Shown piece by piece: positions 22,871 to 26,682 of a stretch of 26,682 nt of DNA. How positions within the stretch are numbered: the stretch's first letter is position 1; every line of letters begins with the position of its first letter. The DNA comes from Bdellovibrionaceae bacterium UBA2351 (lineage in GTDB: Bacteria; Bdellovibrionota; Bdellovibrionia; Bdellovibrionales; Bdellovibrionaceae), in the NCBI GenBank assembly GCA_002344565.1, contig DDTZ01000096.1, positions 1-26,682 on the forward strand, written 5' to 3'. A program made the translations under genes and the position numbers. The notes beneath the pieces were generated by a model. The model had not been told where the DNA came from and made no database searches. It saw nothing but the letters and a program-made list of their open reading frames with translations.

Positions 22871-23992
22871 TTATTTTTTCGGATTAGATTTAATGGTCTC
22901 GAGCTTTTTAATAAGACTCGCATCACGTTCTGTTACAAAATTAATCACGACACCTGATCGACCCGCACGTGCGGTTCTGCCAGCACGATGAACGTAATTT
23001 TCCATCTCTTTAGGCAAATGATAGTTAATCACGCGGTCAACGTGTTCAATATCTAGTCCTCGTGATCCTAAATCAGTCGCAATTAATAAATCTACTTTAC
23101 CCTCTCGAAAGGCTTTCAAATTATTTTTCCGTTCAATTTTGTCCATTTCACCACGATAGATTAGACATTTGATGCCTTTATCTTTTAACTGCTGAGCTAA
23201 AGAATCACATTGTTGACGAGTATTCGTAAAAACTAATGTGCCGCCCTTAACTTTTTCCGAAAGCAACTTTTGCATTAAAGGAAAACGTTTTCCGTCCACT
23301 ACTGTTTTATTAATGGTCTTCAATGTGGGAACTAATTTCTGACTACCTGAGCTTCGAATCACCTGCGCACCAGAAAACAATTTATTAATTAACTCTTGTA
23401 CGATGGGTGAAACCGTTGCCGAAAAAAGGCCCTTTTGACATTCTTTCGGGCAATGGTCTTCAATAGCCATCGCTTCCGACATAAAACTTTGATCTAACAT
23501 TTGGTCGGCTTCATCAAAAATCAACACACGAATGTCACTCATATTAACCAAGCTACGTTCGATCAACTGAACTAAACGCCCAGGAGTCGCTACCAAAATT
23601 TCGAACGGACCATTTACATTTCGTTTGGCCACATCAAGTGCGGTTCCACCTAGCACCGTTCGAACGCGCAGGCGTGTTGTATGAGTAAATGGCTTGAATA
23701 CCTTTGAAACTTGCTCACCCAATTCCCGCGTGGGCACAATCACTGCGGCTCTTGGCTGTGAATCCGTACTCACAGCATCGCCTTCATTTTCCAAAACTTT
23801 CAGCATATGTAGCAATGGCAGAGCGTATGCTAACGTTTTACCACTTCCGGTTTCAGATACACCTACAATAGATTGGCCGCTTAACAGTGCTGGAATTGCT
23901 TTATTTTGAATCTCTGTCGGCTGCGAGAAATTTTTTTCTTTAAGAGAGGCTTGTAAACTAGGCAATAATTTGAAACTGGAAAATGAACTCAT
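22871..23992 (-). CDS. DEAD-box ATP-dependent RNA helicase
   Basis: 373 residues from the ATG at 23992, chosen for the AAAGGA ten bases upstream; an upstream frame extension has no ribosome binding site and would overlap the divergent gene. All motifs are present: Q motif (FSQPTEIQNKAIPALL), motif I ETGSGKT, Ia PTRELGEQ, Ib TPGRL, II DEAD, III SAT, IV LVFTNTRQQ, V TDLGSRGLDI and VI HRAGRTARAGR. It lacks the long basic C-terminal tail of RhlE, DeaD or SrmB, so it is a minimal helicase. It probably acts in RNA folding, ribosome assembly or mRNA decay. A strong promoter with a perfect TATAAT lies 25-50 bases upstream. The gene is convergent with the radical SAM gene without any gap. Confidence 0.92.
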   Translation of the reverse strand: MSSFSSFKLLPSLQASLKEKNFSQPTEIQNKAIPALLSGQSIVGVSETGSGKTLAYALPLLHMLKVLENEGDAVSTDSQPRAAVIVPTRELGEQVSKVFKPFTHTTRLRVRTVLGGTALDVAKRNVNGPFEILVATPGRLVQLIERSLVNMSDIRVLIFDEADQMLDQSFMSEAMAIEDHCPKECQKGLFSATVSPIVQELINKLFSGAQVIRSSGSQKLVPTLKTINKTVVDGKRFPLMQKLLSEKVKGGTLVFTNTRQQCDSLAQQLKDKGIKCLIYRGEMDKIERKNNLKAFREGKVDLLIATDLGSRGLDIEHVDRVINYHLPKEMENYVHRAGRTARAGRSGVVINFVTERDASLIKKLETIKSNPKK

Positions 23993-24016
23993 GATAATTT
24001 TGTCCTTTAGGTTTTG

Positions 24017-24045
24017 ATTATATTTACGATACTCTTGAACTGCAA
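24017..24045 (-). promoter_or_regulatory. Promoter of the DEAD-box helicase gene
   Basis: On the minus strand TTGCAG (24045-24040) and a perfect TATAAT (24022-24017) are separated by 17 bases. Transcription would begin near 24010, giving a leader of about 18 bases containing AAAGGA. It lies within the 75-base divergent gap with the terminase-like gene at 24068. Confidence 0.65.
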
Positions 24046-24067
24046 GCTTTACGACAAAGGAGACACT

Positions 24068-24376
24068 ATGAGAATCCGCCAAATGGGATTTTCTTCACGG
24101 CTGAAAGCCCATCGCCATATTCTTACACTTGAAACGCTCAAGTTCATCGTTGAGTTTCTTGACGACGGCAATGCAAAACAGGCCGCGTTTCGATCGGGCA
24201 TTCCTGAAACCTATGCGGCAAGACAAGGCCAATGGTTGAAAAAACTTCCTATAGTTAAAGCGGCATTGGAAACAGAACTTGACGAACGCGACTTACGCCA
24301 ACTTCGCAAATCGATAGATGAAATCAATAGCCAAATGGAAACGTGTAAAAAAATTTTGGGAATTGATCTTCTTTAA
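24068..24376 (+). CDS. Orphan terminase-small-subunit-like DNA-binding protein
   Basis: 102 residues from the ATG at 24068, chosen because AAAGGAG lies five bases upstream (an earlier in-frame start has none). The central part has the phage terminase small-subunit pattern: ETLKFIVEFLDDGNAKQAAFRSGIPETYAARQGQWLKKLPIVKAAL, that is a helix, an 'xxGNAxQAAxRxGI' helix-turn-helix and a 'GxxLLxxPxV' segment. A basic N-terminus (MRIRQMGFSSRLKAHRH) and a coiled-coil-like C-terminus (ERDLRQLRKSIDEINSQMETCKKIL) complete it. No large terminase, portal or capsid gene is present, so it is not part of a prophage here. It may be a domesticated HTH protein. It is divergent from the helicase gene, with a structured intergenic region downstream. 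Confidence 0.6.
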   Translation: MRIRQMGFSSRLKAHRHILTLETLKFIVEFLDDGNAKQAAFRSGIPETYAARQGQWLKKLPIVKAALETELDERDLRQLRKSIDEINSQMETCKKILGIDLL

Positions 24377-24418
24377 ACTCTCAAATTGTTCCCCAATCCA
24401 TTGTCTTATAAATGGTCC

Positions 24419-24574
24419 TAGTCTAACTAGACGAACGGACGTCCTGTGGGCGTCTGTCCGAGCCAATGACACTAGTCTCAAAAAAATCAGCAGCCTGAAT
24501 GTATATAAAATCGGTTTGCTTTTATCGTTGTAAAGCCGCAAGTAGTGATCGTCAAAGATCGACTACGAAAGTCG
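24419..24574. other. Structured intergenic region of dyads and direct repeats
   Basis: The 250 bases between the terminase-like gene and the kinase hold several dyads: GTCTAAC/TAGAC (24421-24432), the eight-base palindrome GGACGTCC (24437-24444), CGGAC paired with GTCCG across the same stretch, and the direct repeat CTAGTCT at 24419 and 24472. A nine-base stem, GTAGTGATC with GATC(G)ACTAC (24542-24566), follows. It overlaps a competing five-base stem, CGACT with AGTCG (24560-24574), ahead of a T-rich run. The two later stems cannot both form, as in an attenuator, but no U-tract is strong. No ORF or known RNA family is recognised. Confidence 0.35.
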
Positions 24575-24626
24575 AGTTTTGAACTTCCAGACTCAATTTA
24601 TTCACACTTCATACGAATAATGATAG

Positions 24627-25970
24627 GTGAAAGAACTGAAAAAAATTCCAGAATTTTCAAAGACTCTGCTGATTCAGGCACTAGGCCTTTCACTGGTGAT
24701 GATTGCTGTAAATTTTAGTTTAGTTGGTCTTTATCAATACAAAGCCAAAGAAAATATTAAGATAAATACGTTCAATCAAATGTTAATTATCAAAGCGGCT
24801 GTCGTACAACCGTTTTGGAATTTAGACTATAAGTCTATGAGGCAAATAGTCGACTCTATCTTGTTACAACAAGAAAACTCTATTGCCGCGATTCGCATCC
24901 TAGAACCTGATAGCACAGATCAAGTGCCAAAATATACGTTGGATCGAGCTAGTAAATCATGGGAGCAAATTCCATTTTCGGAAATGAAACAAAACGACGA
25001 CTTCATATTTTGGGAATCAGTGGTGGTACACAAGGGTTCGCAAATCGGTACAGTCCAAGTCATCTTTTCAATTGCTGAAGCCAGACAAGAAATTTTTCAA
25101 ATCTCATTCCTACTGGCAGCAGCGCTCCTTTTCTTCTCGGCACTATGTTTATTTATTTTCTTGACGATCCATTTACGAAGAGTTTCAAAAGAACTTCAAA
25201 AAGAAATCGACGAGCGCACTTTACAACTCGATACCCAGCGCATGGCTATGGTTAACTCATCCCGCTTGGCTTCACTTGGTGAAATGTCGGCGGGCATTGC
25301 ACACGAAATTAATAATCCGTTAGCCGTTATAGACGGGACGACGCGATTAATTGCACGCTCACTGGCGGCTAATATAGAAATCGATTCACAAAAGCTAGAG
25401 GCCTACTTAACTAAAATTGCAAAGATGGTGAATCGAATTACAAAGATTGTAAACGGCTTAAGAGCTTTCTCGCGTGACGGTAGCCAAGAACCCATCACAC
25501 AGTTCCCTATTGACAAATTTTTTAGTGATATTTCTGATTTATGTCATGCCAACTTGGTTCATAAAAAAGTCGATATTAGATTCCTTATAGATGATCCATC
25601 TATAATTGTGTCTGGCAGAGAAGTTCAACTATCCCAAGTTCTAATCAATATGATTAACAACTCGGCAGATGCGGTGGAAAAACTAGATGAAAAGTGGATT
25701 ACCGTTGAATGCGTATCAACCAAAGACCAACTGGTCATTTCAATTACGGATTCAGGACAAGGTATCCCTGCCGACATCCAAACCAAAATGCTTCAGCCAT
25801 TCTTTACCACCAAAGAACTAGGAAAAGGAACTGGATTGGGTTTAAGTATTTCTTTAGGAATTATCGAGTCTCATGGCGGAACTCTGACATATTGTCAAAA
25901 TCACAAAAATACACGGTTTGAAATTACACTAAGAAGATCAACGTTCGGATCAATCCCCTCAGCAGCTTAA
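24627..25970 (+). CDS. Membrane-bound sensor histidine kinase
   Basis: 447 residues from a GTG start at 24627 with only a weak ribosome binding site. Transmembrane helix 1 (about residues 14-37) and helix 2 (about 158-181) flank a periplasmic sensor of about 120 residues (QPFWNLDYKSMRQIVDSIL is a common start of such sensor domains). A HAMP-free coiled coil (RRVSKELQKEIDERTLQLDTQ) leads to the dimerisation/phosphoacceptor domain with His226 in SAGIAHEINNPLAVI. The catalytic domain has the N box (INMINNSADAV), G1 (DSGQGIP), F box (FFTTKE) and G2 (GTGLGLSIS). It belongs to the NtrB/ZraS-like HisKA subgroup with NPL after the HEI. No response regulator is adjacent, so the partner is elsewhere. 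Its stop touches the convergent solute-binding gene, which could share a signalling role. Confidence 0.92.
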   Translation: MKELKKIPEFSKTLLIQALGLSLVMIAVNFSLVGLYQYKAKENIKINTFNQMLIIKAAVVQPFWNLDYKSMRQIVDSILLQQENSIAAIRILEPDSTDQVPKYTLDRASKSWEQIPFSEMKQNDDFIFWESVVVHKGSQIGTVQVIFSIAEARQEIFQISFLLAAALLFFSALCLFIFLTIHLRRVSKELQKEIDERTLQLDTQRMAMVNSSRLASLGEMSAGIAHEINNPLAVIDGTTRLIARSLAANIEIDSQKLEAYLTKIAKMVNRITKIVNGLRAFSRDGSQEPITQFPIDKFFSDISDLCHANLVHKKVDIRFLIDDPSIIVSGREVQLSQVLINMINNSADAVEKLDEKWITVECVSTKDQLVISITDSGQGIPADIQTKMLQPFFTTKELGKGTGLGLSISLGIIESHGGTLTYCQNHKNTRFEITLRRSTFGSIPSAA

Positions 25971-26682
25971 CTACCTTAAACCATACTTAGCTTCGATAGC
26001 TTTTATTGTACCGTCTTGCTTCATTTTTTCAATAGCGGACTCAACTACCTTGAATGGCTGTGCATTTTTCTTAAGAACCGCGCACTTCACGGGCACAACA
26101 TCAACCAAAAAACTTTCAACCTCCTGGGCCGCCATTCCGTTTTTCTTTTTCAAAATCCAATTGAATGATGTGGTTTCAACGATCGCATAATCGATTCTAT
26201 CCCTCTGCAAAAGAGTGACATTCATCCCTTCATTAACCACATCGGCCCGCTTTGCTTTACCCGATTTAAACAGAACGTCGATGCCCCTATATATATATCC
26301 GGCCACTGTACCTATTGTTTTACCCTGAACATCATCTATTTTCAGAATAGGTTTCCGATCTTTTTTCCAAATAATAGAATTGCTCGTTTGAAATATAGGC
26401 TGACTAAAAAGATAATTTTCCGAGCGTACAGCCCAAGCTTCATTCACGTAACATCGAACTTCGGCTTTTCCCCTTTCCATAGCCGCATCAACTCGATTTC
26501 TAGAAAGATACACAAACTCCACAGGGAGGTTAGCATTTTTACCAATCGCTTCGATGATATCTTTGATCGCTCCACCGGTAAGATTTCTATCGCTATCAAA
26601 AAATGCATACGGTTCCGGCCAAGATTCAACTATGGAAAAACGCATAGGTTTTACTTTTACTTTCCCCTCACCCCAAGTCGAG
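25971..26682 (-). CDS. Family 3 extracellular solute-binding protein, 5' end outside the window
   Basis: The open frame continues past the window's end (STWGEGKVKVKP precedes the Met at 26645), so the Met is probably internal and the signal peptide lies outside. The visible 236 residues match SBP_bac_3, the amino-acid-type periplasmic binding fold: MRFSIVESWPEPYAFFDSDRNLTGGAIKDIIEAIGK is the usual beginning. It continues with 'KAEVRCYVNEAWAVRSENYLFSQPIF' (hinge and ligand face), 'LKIDDVQGKTIGTVAGYIYRGI' (second lobe, standard spacing) and the C-terminal 'IEKMKQDGTIKAIEAKYGL'. The lack of a transporter gene nearby means it may serve as a sensor ligand-binding protein instead. The gene is convergent with the kinase with no gap. 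The ligand is unknown. Confidence 0.85.
   Translation of the reverse strand, partial: STWGEGKVKVKPMRFSIVESWPEPYAFFDSDRNLTGGAIKDIIEAIGKNANLPVEFVYLSRNRVDAAMERGKAEVRCYVNEAWAVRSENYLFSQPIFQTSNSIIWKKDRKPILKIDDVQGKTIGTVAGYIYRGIDVLFKSGKAKRADVVNEGMNVTLLQRDRIDYAIVETTSFNWILKKKNGMAAQEVESFLVDVVPVKCAVLKKNAQPFKVVESAIEKMKQDGTIKAIEAKYGLR

Noticed and set aside
24293..24541. Open frames on both strands within 24293-24541
   Set aside because: They have no ribosome binding site or domain and overlap the terminase-like gene end and the structured region.
1..26682. Prophage, insertion sequence or CRISPR array
   Set aside because: No transposase, integrase, terminal inverted repeats, structural phage genes or regular repeat-spacer pattern were seen; the one TerS-like gene is isolated.

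Overview
The window is a gene-dense, low-to-moderate G+C (about 40% by eye) stretch of a Gram-negative bacterial chromosome. Roughly 30 protein genes run on both strands with very short gaps, and several operons have overlapping stop and start codons. Many products carry signal peptides or are predicted periplasmic or outer-membrane proteins. No insertion sequence, integrase, tRNA, rRNA or CRISPR array was seen. The mix (several polysaccharide deacetylases, a PilZ fusion, AraC, YaeQ and YheU homologues, many exported proteins without a recognisable family) would fit a Bdellovibrionota-like or other deltaproteobacterial-grade organism. That assignment is inference; no taxonomic marker gene is present.

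Layout. 1-494: the 3' end of an endonuclease/exonuclease/phosphatase gene. 491-2950 (-): an operon of a degenerate NodB-like protein, a polysaccharide deacetylase and a small LprI-like secreted protein. 3047-4936: an AraC regulator and an NmrA-type oxidoreductase, divergent, with overlapping promoters. 4939-9971 (-): a five-gene operon encoding a FeeM-like N-acyltransferase fused to a PilZ domain, a LolA-like lipoprotein-sorting protein, an ABC ATPase, an FtsX/MacB-type permease and a predicted outer-membrane barrel. 10072-12287 (-): a methyltransferase whose last codons form an intrinsic terminator, and a periplasmic protein with a CXXCH haem motif. 12392-15622 (+): a GNAT-like protein, a secretin N-domain-only exported protein next to an Imm1-like protein, and a glycine-zipper surface-antigen-like protein. 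15668-17962 (-): YheU, a YeaQ/GlsB-type membrane protein, a small charged protein and a short threonyl-tRNA synthetase lacking the N-terminal editing region. 18180-20189 (-): two tandem GNAT paralogues and a canonical polysaccharide deacetylase. 20256-22870: a probably leaderless HlyIII-family gene, YaeQ, a membrane-anchored protein of unknown function and a radical SAM/SPASM protein. 22871-26682: a DEAD-box helicase, an orphan terminase-small-subunit-like gene, a structured intergenic region, a sensor histidine kinase and the 3' part of a family 3 solute-binding protein.

The most interesting unit is the 4939-9971 operon. It places a putative N-acyl amino acid (or other acyl-amide) synthase carrying a c-di-GMP receptor domain in one transcription unit with a complete set of envelope-transport parts: ATPase, permease, periplasmic LolA-like carrier and outer-membrane barrel. 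The simplest model is c-di-GMP-controlled synthesis and export of an acylated metabolite or lipid. Other points of note are the editing-less ThrRS with a structured leader, the catalytically dead NodB protein paired with a better-preserved one, and the secretin N-domain orphan. Intrinsic terminators are placed economically, two of them overlapping coding ends.
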